In this document: positions 23,172 through 34,942 of the stretch, piece after piece | Layout of the letters: the number at the start of each line of letters is the position of its first letter | Position numbering within the stretch: the stretch's first letter is position 1 | Assembly: GCF_029269265.1 (NCBI RefSeq) | Contig: NZ_JARIXP010000003.1 | Location: forward strand, 535,253 to 599,252 | Origin: Rheinheimera sp. 1928-s | Lineage (GTDB): Bacteria; Pseudomonadota; Gammaproteobacteria; Enterobacterales; Alteromonadaceae | Direction: 5' to 3' | Length of the DNA stretch: 64,000 bases | Position numbers and translations under genes: made by a program | Notes under the pieces: generated by a model | Databases searched by the model: none | Seen by the model: the letters and a program-made list of their open reading frames with translations, nothing else | Told to the model about the DNA's origin: nothing

Positions 23172-24536
23172 ATGGTGTATCAGTCCGTTTGGAAAAATTG
23201 CCTCGAAGCGCTCCAGGCCGAGCTACCAGCTCGTGATTTTGGAACCTGGATCCGTCCATTACAAGCTGACAGCTCGCATGACGCACTGACTTTGTATGCG
23301 CCTAACCGCTTTGTGTTGGATTGGGTGCGTGACAAATACCTGAACCGGATCAATGAACTGATCCAGGGCTACTGTGGCGATCATGCGCCACGTTTACGCT
23401 TTGATGTAGGTTCAACCCAAAAGCCTTTAGCCGCCCCTGTGAATCAATTGCCACGCATTGCACCAGCTGCAGCTCCGGTGGCTGCTATGCCTGAGCCAGC
23501 ACCTAAAACTATAGTGAACAGCAACGTCAATGCGAAACACAACTTCGATAACTTTGTAGAAGGTAAATCGAACCAGTTAGCGCGCGCTGCTGCCAAGCAA
23601 GTGGCCGATAATCCGGGCACTGCGTATAACCCGCTGTTTTTATATGGCGGTACAGGCTTAGGTAAAACTCACTTATTGCATGCGGTAGGTAACGGCATTC
23701 TGGCGAAAAACCCAAATGCTAAAGTCATCTATATGCACTCAGAACGTTTTGTGCAGGATATGGTAAAAGCCTTACAAAACAATGCGATAGAAGAGTTTAA
23801 ACGCTATTACCGTTCTGTGGACGCGCTGCTTATCGATGATATTCAGTTCTTCGCGAAAAAAGACCGTTCCCAGGAAGAGTTTTTCCATACCTTTAATGCT
23901 TTGCTTGAAGGTAACCAGCAGATCATTTTAACTAGCGATCGTTATCCAAAAGAAATCGACGGCGTGGAAGAGCGCTTAAAAAGTCGTTTCGGTTGGGGTT
24001 TAACTATCGCCATCGAACCACCAGAGCTGGAAACCCGGGTCGCGATCCTGATGCGTAAAGCGCAGGAGATCAATATTCGTCTGCCGGAAGAAGTCGCATT
24101 TTTTGTCGCTAAACGTCTTCGCTCTAATGTGCGTGAATTAGAAGGGGCGTTAAACCGTATTTCTGCCAATGCTAACTTTACTGGCCGTCCTATTACCATC
24201 GACTTTGTGCGCGAAGCATTACGCGATATGCTGGCGTTACAAGACAAGTTGGTGACGATTGAAAATATTCAGAAAACTGTGGCCGAGTATTACAAAATAC
24301 GGGTGGCGGATTTATTGTCTAAACGTCGCAGTCGTTCAGTCGCCCGTCCTCGTCAAATGGCGATGGCGTTGGCGAAAGAACTAACCAACCACAGCTTACC
24401 GGAAATCGGTGATGCTTTTGGTGGCCGTGACCACACCACAGTTTTGCATGCGTGTCGTAAAATCGAATCGTTAAAAGAAGAGACGCATGAAATTAAAGAA
24501 GATTTTCAAAACTTAATTCGAACATTGTCTTCATAA
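23172..24536 (+). CDS. dnaA: Chromosomal replication initiator DnaA
   Basis: DnaA (454 aa) binds the boxes in oriC and opens the duplex. Domain I starts [20 protein letters not shown]; a short Pro/Ala-rich linker follows at about 85-115; the AAA+ domain has [16 protein letters not shown] (Walker A) and [11 protein letters not shown] (Walker B); the DNA-binding domain IV ends with [16 protein letters not shown]. The ATG at 23172 leaves only two bases after GGAG, so GTG at 23175, giving a five-base gap, may be the true start, as in many dnaA genes. First gene of dnaA-dnaN-recF-gyrB. Confidence 0.98.
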   Translation: MVYQSVWKNCLEALQAELPARDFGTWIRPLQADSSHDALTLYAPNRFVLDWVRDKYLNRINELIQGYCGDHAPRLRFDVGSTQKPLAAPVNQLPRIAPAAAPVAAMPEPAPKTIVNSNVNAKHNFDNFVEGKSNQLARAAAKQVADNPGTAYNPLFLYGGTGLGKTHLLHAVGNGILAKNPNAKVIYMHSERFVQDMVKALQNNAIEEFKRYYRSVDALLIDDIQFFAKKDRSQEEFFHTFNALLEGNQQIILTSDRYPKEIDGVEERLKSRFGWGLTIAIEPPELETRVAILMRKAQEINIRLPEEVAFFVAKRLRSNVRELEGALNRISANANFTGRPITIDFVREALRDMLALQDKLVTIENIQKTVAEYYKIRVADLLSKRRSRSVARPRQMAMALAKELTNHSLPEIGDAFGGRDHTTVLHACRKIESLKEETHEIKEDFQNLIRTLSS

Positions 24537-24548
24537 TAGGGAATGGTG

Positions 24549-25658
24549 ATGCAATTTACTATTGAACGCGACGCTCTGCTCAAACCCTTACAAATGGTGT
24601 CAGGTGCTATTGAACGGCGCCATACTTTACCTATTTTGTCGAATGTATTGATTGAAGCGCGCGAAGACGGTCAGCTCATTCTGACCGGTACCGATTTAGA
24701 AATCGAACTGGTGGCCATGTCACCTATCCAGCAACTGATCAGCCCTGGCCGTATTACTGTGCCGGCGAAAAAGATTCTGGATATTTGCCGCAGCTTGCCC
24801 GATACCTCTTTATTAAGCGTTACAGTGCAAGGTGATAACTGTGTGGTCAGCACAGGCAAAAGTAAATTTACTTTGTCGACCTTAAGCGCCAACGATTATC
24901 CAAATTTAGAAAGCTGGCAAGGTGAGGTCGACTTACAGTTGCCACGTAATCAGTTGCGTCATTTGTTAGACGACACGGCATTTTCTATGGCAAACCAGGA
25001 TGTGCGTTATTACCTGAACGGTTTGTTATTTGAAGTAGATAACGGCACTTTACGCTCTGTCGCAACAGACGGTCACCGTCTGGCCATGAGTTCTATCGAA
25101 CTGGCAGCTACGGCCGGTCATCAAAAACAAATCATTATTCCGCGCAAAGGTGTGCTGGAAGTAATGCGTTTATTAATAGCCGATGATCAGCTGGTGACTT
25201 TAAGTTTAGGTCAAAACCATATTCGTTTAACCGACACTCAGTTCAGCTTCAGCTGTAAATTGATTGACGGCCGTTTCCCTGATTATCGCCGTGTATTGCC
25301 ACGCAACAGCACTAAGCTGGTGACAGCACACCGTGATGTCTTAAAGGATTCCTGTGTTCGCGCTTCTATTTTATCGAACGAAAAATACCGTGGTGTGCGT
25401 TTTACTTTGAGTTCAGGCGAGCTGCAAATTGTGGCGAATAACCCTGAGCACGAACAAGCGGAAGAAAGCATCGAAGTGGAATACCAGGGCGATACGCTGG
25501 AAATTGGTTTTAACGTGGGCTACTTGCTCGACGTACTGAATACTTTATCAACCGACCTGGTAGTGCTGCATTTAAGTGACGGTAACTCCAGTGCGCTGAT
25601 TGAAGGTGTCGCAGCTAAGTCAGGCGCCATGTACGTTGTGATGCCAATGCGTTTATAG
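24549..25658 (+). CDS. dnaN: DNA polymerase III beta sliding clamp
   Basis: Beta clamp (369 aa) that encircles DNA and tethers polymerase III. Begins MQFTIERDALLKPLQMVSGA and ends with the conserved MPMRL hydrophobic tail near the partner-binding cleft (YVVMPMRL). Two in-frame earlier starts exist (24543 ATG, 24546 GTG), but only ATG 24549 leaves proper room after the AGGGA site. It follows dnaA by 12 bp and precedes recF by 3 bp. Confidence 0.98.
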   Translation: MQFTIERDALLKPLQMVSGAIERRHTLPILSNVLIEAREDGQLILTGTDLEIELVAMSPIQQLISPGRITVPAKKILDICRSLPDTSLLSVTVQGDNCVVSTGKSKFTLSTLSANDYPNLESWQGEVDLQLPRNQLRHLLDDTAFSMANQDVRYYLNGLLFEVDNGTLRSVATDGHRLAMSSIELAATAGHQKQIIIPRKGVLEVMRLLIADDQLVTLSLGQNHIRLTDTQFSFSCKLIDGRFPDYRRVLPRNSTKLVTAHRDVLKDSCVRASILSNEKYRGVRFTLSSGELQIVANNPEHEQAEESIEVEYQGDTLEIGFNVGYLLDVLNTLSTDLVVLHLSDGNSSALIEGVAAKSGAMYVVMPMRL

Positions 25659-25661
25659 TGA

Positions 25662-29185
<3,524 letters not shown>

Positions 29186-29244
29186 CCAGTTGTTTAGTTT
29201 TATGCATAATTAGTGTTTCAATAAATTTGCAAATAGACTTTTTG

Positions 29245-29276
29245 AAAAGCTATCTATCAAGGATAGCTTTTTTTTT
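29245..29276 (+). terminator. gyrB terminator
   Basis: A perfect 10-bp stem AAAAGCTATC/GATAGCTTTT with a seven-base loop, followed by a run of nine T in total. It closes the dnaA-gyrB operon and separates it from the island. Confidence 0.92.
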
Positions 29277-29530
29277 GTCTAAGAATTATTTCTATGTATA
29301 GAGCGACTCTATTTCGTTAATCAAGCTGTTAGAAATAAAAGTATATAAATAGAAAGGTAAAAAGATGATAAAAAAACAAGCATTAAGTGAAAAGCTGCGA
29401 TAGAGTACTATTTAAGGTACGGAGCAAAGCTTTTACATTTAGAGTTTAAGCCCATATATCATCTTTGTAGGCCTAGCTTTAGGCTTCATATTCTTTGTGG
29501 ACATAATCTTAAACATGGAGAGTTATTTTT
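29277..29530 (+). other. AT-rich leader region of the accessory island
   Basis: Gene-free stretch between the gyrB terminator and the PIN gene. It has a perfect dyad ATAGAG-CGA-CTCTAT at 29298-29312, a small hairpin GCCTA-GCTT-TAGGC at 29471-29484, and a possible 12-codon peptide (ATG 29365 to TAG 29403) with an AGAAAGG ribosome site. No clear sigma70 promoter pair could be fixed. No direct repeat shared with the far end of the island was seen. Confidence 0.5.
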
Positions 29531-30367
29531 TTGGATGCTCTAATATTCATTGATACAAACATCTTTCTGGATTTCTACAGAATAAAGAATTCAGAAGTGA
29601 GTATGTCTTATCTGAAGTTGATTGAAGAACACAGAAACCGAATAATTACGGGTTCGCAAGTTGAAATGGAATACAAAAAAAACAGACAGACGGTGTTCCA
29701 AGACTCTCAGTTAAAATTTAAAAACCCAGATTGGAATACTTTGAGTGTACCCGCTTTGATAGCCGAAGGCCAAGAAGCAAAACGGCTTTCGGAACTTCGA
29801 AATGAAGTAGGTAAACAACAATCAGAAATAAATGAGATGATTGAAAAAATATTCAAACATCCACGTTTACATGATCCCGTATATAAATCGTTAGAGAGTT
29901 TGTTTTCATCCAAAAGCAAATACAATTTAGCTACTGAGGACTCTAAACACAGCGTCATTTATGAACTTGCGCTCAAAAGATTTAATATGGGATATCCTCC
30001 CAGAAAGAAAACTGACACGTCTATCGGAGACGCAATAAACTGGGAATGGATAGTTCAATGCGCTATCGAAAGCAGGAAAAATATTATTATCGTAACTCGA
30101 GACGGTGATTATGGCTCAATTGTTAAAGGGGAATCATTCATTAATGATTGGCTATATGAAGAGTTTAATAAAAGAGTCCCTAAAGGAATTGAACTAATAC
30201 TGGAAAATCGATTGGCTAAAGCATTCAAATCAATAGATGCCGCGGTAAGTGACACGATGGTTGATGAAGAATCTAAAATGATCAAAGAGTTTAGGGATAT
30301 AGATACAAGAGAATCATCTGATAGGGTGAGTGACAAAATAATAAATATCTTGAAAAGCTACGATTAA
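29531..30367 (+). CDS. PIN-like nuclease, PIN_8/DUF4935 type
   Basis: A 278-residue protein with a PIN_8-like nuclease domain, which in the superfamily cuts RNA or structured nucleic acid with a cluster of acidic residues. The N-terminal strand is FIDTNIFLDFYR with Asp8; GSQVEMEYKKNR carries the second acidic position (Glu47); the late block GYPPRKKTDTSIGDAINWEW has Asp167, and TRDGDY holds Asp191/Asp193. The middle (about 75-110) is predicted helical and charged. Start is TTG at 29531, chosen because GGAG lies 10 bases before it and no in-frame ATG precedes the DTN motif. First gene of a four-gene operon with methylase, HerA and NurA-like genes; AT-rich, unlike the core genome. Nuclease call good, target unknown. 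Confidence 0.75.
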   Translation: MDALIFIDTNIFLDFYRIKNSEVSMSYLKLIEEHRNRIITGSQVEMEYKKNRQTVFQDSQLKFKNPDWNTLSVPALIAEGQEAKRLSELRNEVGKQQSEINEMIEKIFKHPRLHDPVYKSLESLFSSKSKYNLATEDSKHSVIYELALKRFNMGYPPRKKTDTSIGDAINWEWIVQCAIESRKNIIIVTRDGDYGSIVKGESFINDWLYEEFNKRVPKGIELILENRLAKAFKSIDAAVSDTMVDEESKMIKEFRDIDTRESSDRVSDKIINILKSYD

Positions 30368-30386
30368 AAACGGAAATGACGTAGAA

Positions 30387-31364
30387 ATGATGAAACCTTT
30401 ATATGAAACAAGTTTAGGAAAGCTCATAGTTGGTGATTCTATTGAAATTGCCAAAGAACATTTATCGAAACATTACGGTAAAAAATTTCAGTTAATCATT
30501 ACATCGCCACCTTTCCCACTGAACGCAAAAAAAAGATATGGTAATTTGCAAGGCCAAGAGTACTTAGAGTGGTTTAAAGCGTTGGGACCAATCTTCAGCG
30601 ACTTACTTACGGATGATGGTTCATTAGTGATTGAGATTGGTAACTCATGGGAATCGGGACGACCGGTCCAGTCCCTCTTACATCTTGAATGTCTTTTCGG
30701 ATTGGTGAACAATCCAACGTCAGATCTCCGCTTAATTCAAGAATTCATCTCATATAATCCCTCTAAGCTACCATCGCCCGCCCAATGGGTCACGGTCAAT
30801 AGGTTACGAACTGTCGATAGTTATACCCATGTTTGGTGGATGGCAAAGTCAGATTTCCCAAAAGCGGATAATTCAAAAGTGCTACGACCTTACAGCAAAA
30901 GGATGAAAAAATTAATCGAATCGAAAACGTACAATTCTGGAAAAAGGCCATCTGAGCATGCGATTAGCCCAAACGCATTTACTAAAGATAATGGCGGCAG
31001 CATAGCGCACAATCTATTTGAATTTGAGGACATAGACGATAAAAGAGAAGTGAGATTACCTCACAACGTTCTTAGTTTCTCTAACACGAATTCAAATGAC
31101 TATTTTCATAGGCGATGTAGAGAGGAAAGCATTCCATTGCATCCTGCAAGAATGCAGGCTGGATTGGTTAGCTTCTTTGTAGAGTTTCTAACAGATGAGG
31201 GAGATCTAGTTCTAGACCCTTTTTCTGGCAGCAATACGACAGGATATGTGGCGGAGAAATTGAATAGAAGATGGATATCAACAGAAATCAATCTGGACTA
31301 TGCAACAAACTCAATAATTAGATTTGAAGATCCTGATTTGGAAGCATCCTTGAACATACTATAA
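30387..31364 (+). CDS. Beta-class DNA methyltransferase, PvuII-like (probably N4-cytosine)
   Basis: A 325-residue S-adenosylmethionine-dependent DNA methylase. Motif IV is TSPPF at residues 39-43, motif X-like HPARM at 252-256 and motif I DPFSGSNTTG at 277-286; this IV-before-I order defines the beta class, and SPPF is usual for N4-cytosine enzymes. The segments NPSKLPSPAQWV, LRPYSKRMKKLIE and FTKDNGGSI closely resemble M.PvuII (target CAGCTG) as I recall it, so a related target is possible but unproven. No PvuII-like endonuclease gene accompanies it. It lies 19 bp after the PIN gene and 11 bp before the HerA gene. An N6-adenine activity cannot be excluded by motif alone. Confidence 0.88.
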   Translation: MMKPLYETSLGKLIVGDSIEIAKEHLSKHYGKKFQLIITSPPFPLNAKKRYGNLQGQEYLEWFKALGPIFSDLLTDDGSLVIEIGNSWESGRPVQSLLHLECLFGLVNNPTSDLRLIQEFISYNPSKLPSPAQWVTVNRLRTVDSYTHVWWMAKSDFPKADNSKVLRPYSKRMKKLIESKTYNSGKRPSEHAISPNAFTKDNGGSIAHNLFEFEDIDDKREVRLPHNVLSFSNTNSNDYFHRRCREESIPLHPARMQAGLVSFFVEFLTDEGDLVLDPFSGSNTTGYVAEKLNRRWISTEINLDYATNSIIRFEDPDLEASLNIL

Positions 31365-31375
31365 AGGGAATTTAT

Positions 31376-33397
31376 ATGCTGGATAACAAGCTAAAAAATA
31401 TATTAGATACCAACATATTTGAAAAAGGACGAGACGAAACCAACTTTGTCGGACATTTATTCTATCTTGATTATGAACGTGCAAAGCTGCTTGTCGCGGA
31501 TGCTTGGAAACATAGAGCTCATGGTATACCACAGGGGACGTTTTTATTAGCATTCTATACTGGTGAGAAAGGGGTTGATGAAGTTTTACTACTCAGAGCG
31601 ACCGGGCAAACTGGCCTTCCGAGTGATAGCATCGTTGTCTCCTCAATGATTGATTACTACAAGCAGGGTGATGACATTAGTGGAAGAGCTGGAGCGGAAA
31701 AAAAGAGTCAGCTTGATGATTTTACAAGGTATGAGTTCAGCTTTTCAGGGCTTGAATGCAGAATTCTAGGTTCATTCTACAAGACAACTGGCGGGAGAGA
31801 GGAGTTTGGTGCCGATATAGAAAATTTTTATTCTGCAAATAACTATAGAGTTTACAAAGCTTGTGGAGATGTTCTGCGGAAAATAGTTAACCAACGAGAT
31901 CACAACATAATTCCAGGAAACGAAAACGAATCGAAGATTGGAGTGGTTCGTTATAGTTCAAGCCGAAGATTTCAATCTACAAATGACCAGCAAGTTGAAG
32001 TCTTTGTAAATGCTCAGGACTTCGTTGGGAAAAGAACCGCGCTGTTCGGTATGACTAGGACAGGAAAATCTAATACAGTAAAAAAAATAATCCAATCAAC
32101 GGAGGATATTTCAAGAAAAAGCGTAACCACGACGCTTCCCGAATCTTCTGTTTCAACACCTCCATTCAATGCTGTGGGAGCTCCGGAATATCCTGTTGGT
32201 CAGATAATATTTGATGTCAACGGAGAATATGCGAATGCGAATCTCCAGGACGAGGGCACAGCTATATACGAACTGTATTCAAAAAAAGTAACTCGTTATA
32301 GTGTGATGGATAAAGAAGGGTTTAACGTTCTAAAAGTAAACTTTTTTAAGGAGATCGAAAATGGATTTGAACTCATTAAAAGTTATCTTTCTCAAAGAGA
32401 AGGAAGTGTCGATTATGTGACGAACTTTGCTGCGGTAGACCTATCTCCTCCAAATAATTATGGTAGTGACCGCTCAGCCAAAATTAGGTACGACCGTAAA
32501 GTAGCAGCTTATCTTTGTTGTCTCAAGAAAGCTGGTTTCAAGGTTCCGTCTGGACTAAAACCAACCTTTGTTGGTAATCAAGAGATAGATAGTCAAGTTA
32601 TCTCCAACGGCGTAATTGAGCCTGCTAAGAATAATATCAGTTTTGATGAGGCCATACTTTGGTTTGAATGGGTATGGAAGAATTACGAGAATGAATACTT
32701 TAAAAAGTATAAGGAGGCTAAAGGAAAAGAGTGGGCAGATGATGATTTGAAGTCATTATTGGTTTTCTTATCAACATTTAAGAAACCTAACGAACAGACT
32801 TCTGTCAGCGGTTACAAAAAAATCAGAACTAATGAACTGCATGCATTGCACACGGAAAAATCGGATACTTCGTTTGAAGTAGAAATACCTAAGTTGTTAC
32901 GTGCTGGAAACATTGTAATTATAGATATATCTCAAGGGTCTCCTGTTGTTCAGTCGCTTTTTTCTGAGCGGATATGTAAAGCGATATTCAATAACTCAAT
33001 GGATCGTTTTGTTAGAAATCTACCTAATAACTTCATTCAATTCTATTTTGAGGAAGCTCATAATCTTTTTCCTAAAAAAGAAGAAAAAGACTTAAGCCAA
33101 ATATATAACAGGCTCGCAAAGGAAGGTGCAAAGCTCCATCTTGGTATGACATACGCTACACAAGAGGTCAGTTCGATCAGTGCTAATATACTTAAAAATA
33201 CGCAAAATTGGTTTATAGCTCACTTAAATAATGAAGATGAGTTAAAAGAGTTAAGAAAGTATTATGATTTTTCAGATTTCATCAGTTCTATTTTGAAATT
33301 TAGTGCGGGTAATGATAAAGGCTTCGTTCGTATGAAAACATATACAAATCCTTTTGTTGTGCCTATTCAAATAGATAAGTTTTTAGCGCAAGGATAG
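31376..33397 (+). CDS. HerA-type hexameric ATPase/DNA translocase
   Basis: A 673-residue ATPase of the FtsK-HerA superfamily. An N-terminal beta-rich region (about 1-210) resembles a HAS-barrel position; Walker A is GMTRTGKS at 225-232; IIFDVNGEY at 277-285 is a HerA hallmark; Walker B with catalytic glutamates is FYFEEAHN at 556-563; TYATQ at 592-596 is the sensor, and a C-terminal strand ends in VVPIQIDKF. A long insert (about 330-500) separates the Walker motifs. HerA proteins form rings that pump or unwind DNA for a partner nuclease, here probably the NurA-like product of the next gene, 5 bp downstream. The ribosome site AAGGGA precedes the ATG. Family call safe; defensive role inferred. 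Confidence 0.85.
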   Translation: MLDNKLKNILDTNIFEKGRDETNFVGHLFYLDYERAKLLVADAWKHRAHGIPQGTFLLAFYTGEKGVDEVLLLRATGQTGLPSDSIVVSSMIDYYKQGDDISGRAGAEKKSQLDDFTRYEFSFSGLECRILGSFYKTTGGREEFGADIENFYSANNYRVYKACGDVLRKIVNQRDHNIIPGNENESKIGVVRYSSSRRFQSTNDQQVEVFVNAQDFVGKRTALFGMTRTGKSNTVKKIIQSTEDISRKSVTTTLPESSVSTPPFNAVGAPEYPVGQIIFDVNGEYANANLQDEGTAIYELYSKKVTRYSVMDKEGFNVLKVNFFKEIENGFELIKSYLSQREGSVDYVTNFAAVDLSPPNNYGSDRSAKIRYDRKVAAYLCCLKKAGFKVPSGLKPTFVGNQEIDSQVISNGVIEPAKNNISFDEAILWFEWVWKNYENEYFKKYKEAKGKEWADDDLKSLLVFLSTFKKPNEQTSVSGYKKIRTNELHALHTEKSDTSFEVEIPKLLRAGNIVIIDISQGSPVVQSLFSERICKAIFNNSMDRFVRNLPNNFIQFYFEEAHNLFPKKEEKDLSQIYNRLAKEGAKLHLGMTYATQEVSSISANILKNTQNWFIAHLNNEDELKELRKYYDFSDFISSILKFSAGNDKGFVRMKTYTNPFVVPIQIDKFLAQG

Positions 33398-33402
33398 CAG
33401 CT

Positions 33403-34758
33403 ATGCGACCAAATAAACCAGGGCAGAGCAATAGTTCAAGTTGGATATCTAAAGCAAACCATTCGCATATAATAAGGGACGAGTTCATACAGGATTTCTT
33501 GAAAGGATGTCGTTTCCCTGAAAAGCCGGGTGAAGATCTGCAAGAAACAAATCAGATAATCACTGATATAGTAGGAAAGGTTGATGGAACCAAGCACATT
33601 CTTACTGTTGATGGCAGTTACATAACTGTTGACGTCAAAAAGGAATACCCTTCTTCTACCGTCGCTTTTTTTCAGTTTGGCGCAATCCTATTTACTACTG
33701 ATGACTTAAAAAACCTGTCCCAAGCTCCCTTTATCTTTCCTGAAGATATGAACAAGTTTCATAACTTGCAAAAAATTAAACTTGTCCTCCCAATAAAAAA
33801 TGTAATCTCCTGTCATCAAAACTCCCTGAATCGATCTGTAAGGAAGGCAATCTATGAGTTCTTCATGAGAGATGTGTCAAACGATGTTACTTTGATGCAA
33901 ACACTTGCTTGGATTATCTTTGAAGAATATACAGAAACGAAAAATGAAAGCTATACGTTATCTAGTAACCCTAACTTAGATTCTGAATTGGGAAATATAA
34001 TTTTACGAAAATCCGAGATGAAAAAAGACTTCACGTTCGAGGTGGATGGAGACGTTATCTACTTAACAGATATATTTCGATTACATGAAGCAATTGATGA
34101 GGAGTTGGGAGCTGGAGGTATTCTTGGCTATGTCTCTCGACTCATTGAACAGATGATTTTGGTTCGTTATATAAAAGTTATTTATGGTCTAAAGTCTGAT
34201 GCTTTGCGAGATTTTTGTTTTATTTCAAATGGCCCCCTGAGCTTTTCTGGACAAACGGCAAACATGCATAAACCGTTTAGGAAATTGTGTAATTTTATGC
34301 TTAAGAAGCATAATCTTTGCTTGTTTGGATTAGAAACCAAGGGCGCATTTATCGACCACGCATTGTCAATTTGCCAGATATCAGATTCTGGGTTTCGATT
34401 AGGAAAAGGTAAATGCCTTATTCTAAGCAACGATTACATATATAGTTATATAACACCTGGCGACTCCGCTTCTATGCATTATGGAAGCACTTCGTATTAT
34501 GGAGGAAAGGTTATTGTTCATACGGACGATGGACAAGTGTTTGTTGTCAGTGTCCCTGTTGAAAATAAAGACGTTATTTTATCACCAACTCAACAGGACT
34601 ATCCGAACTTAGACACCGTTGTGGGTGTTATTAAATTGTTAAAATGTGAGATGTATGAGGATACTATCGTTCCTGTTGCTCTAGCTAACAAATTGATTTC
34701 ACTAACGAACCATCCGAGTCAAAAGATACTGGAGACCTTTGCTAAAAAGTTTGTATGA
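33403..34758 (+). CDS. NurA-like nuclease
   Basis: A 451-residue protein with features of the NurA nuclease domain, an RNase H-like fold that works inside a HerA ring. Motif I is TVDGSYITVD (Asp70); a GPL motif appears as ISNGPLSF at 274-281, where NurA proteins usually have Asp-Gly-Pro-Leu, so an expected acidic residue is replaced by Asn276; GLETKGAF (Lys313) and a late DYPNLDTVVGVIKLL block at about 399-413 follow the family order. HerA and NurA are classic gene neighbours, and this gene starts 5 bp after the HerA gene with an AAGGA site. The family call rests on motifs and context; overall sequence is divergent. Nuclease activity could be altered by the Asn change. Confidence 0.65.
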   Translation: MRPNKPGQSNSSSWISKANHSHIIRDEFIQDFLKGCRFPEKPGEDLQETNQIITDIVGKVDGTKHILTVDGSYITVDVKKEYPSSTVAFFQFGAILFTTDDLKNLSQAPFIFPEDMNKFHNLQKIKLVLPIKNVISCHQNSLNRSVRKAIYEFFMRDVSNDVTLMQTLAWIIFEEYTETKNESYTLSSNPNLDSELGNIILRKSEMKKDFTFEVDGDVIYLTDIFRLHEAIDEELGAGGILGYVSRLIEQMILVRYIKVIYGLKSDALRDFCFISNGPLSFSGQTANMHKPFRKLCNFMLKKHNLCLFGLETKGAFIDHALSICQISDSGFRLGKGKCLILSNDYIYSYITPGDSASMHYGSTSYYGGKVIVHTDDGQVFVVSVPVENKDVILSPTQQDYPNLDTVVGVIKLLKCEMYEDTIVPVALANKLISLTNHPSQKILETFAKKFV

Positions 34759-34942
34759 ATTCTCTACGCCGATGTCGAATTGCTGTCCGTCCCGAAAATT
34801 CAGCATTTCCCTGTTTTTCTAGATGCAAGGGGAGATAGCTATATCCTATCTTAAAAAACCCATAAAAAACGCGGCTTAGCGCTACAGTTCAGCGGCGCAA
34901 ATAGGTATACTTTTCAGTCATTTTTACCAGCAGGTCAGGCTA
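34759..34942 (+). other. Right boundary of the island and glyQ leader
   Basis: This 184-bp stretch holds a weak dyad AGATAG/CTATCT (34833-34851) that lacks a following T run, then a possible glyQ -10 box TATACT at 34906-34911 with no convincing -35 box. No tRNA, integrase or repeat was seen at this edge of the island. Confidence 0.4.

Noticed and set aside
30387..31364. Classical PvuII-type restriction-modification system
   Set aside because: No endonuclease or controller gene of that type is next to the methylase; its partners are HerA, NurA-like and PIN genes.
31406..31420. DTNIF near the N-terminus of the HerA-type protein as a PIN motif
   Set aside because: The other acidic PIN residues and the fold are missing; the match of five residues is most likely chance.
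34833..34851. Dyad AGATAG/CTATCT as the terminator of the island operon
   Set aside because: Only six base pairs and followed by TTAAAAAA, not a T run, so it does not fit an intrinsic terminator on the plus strand.
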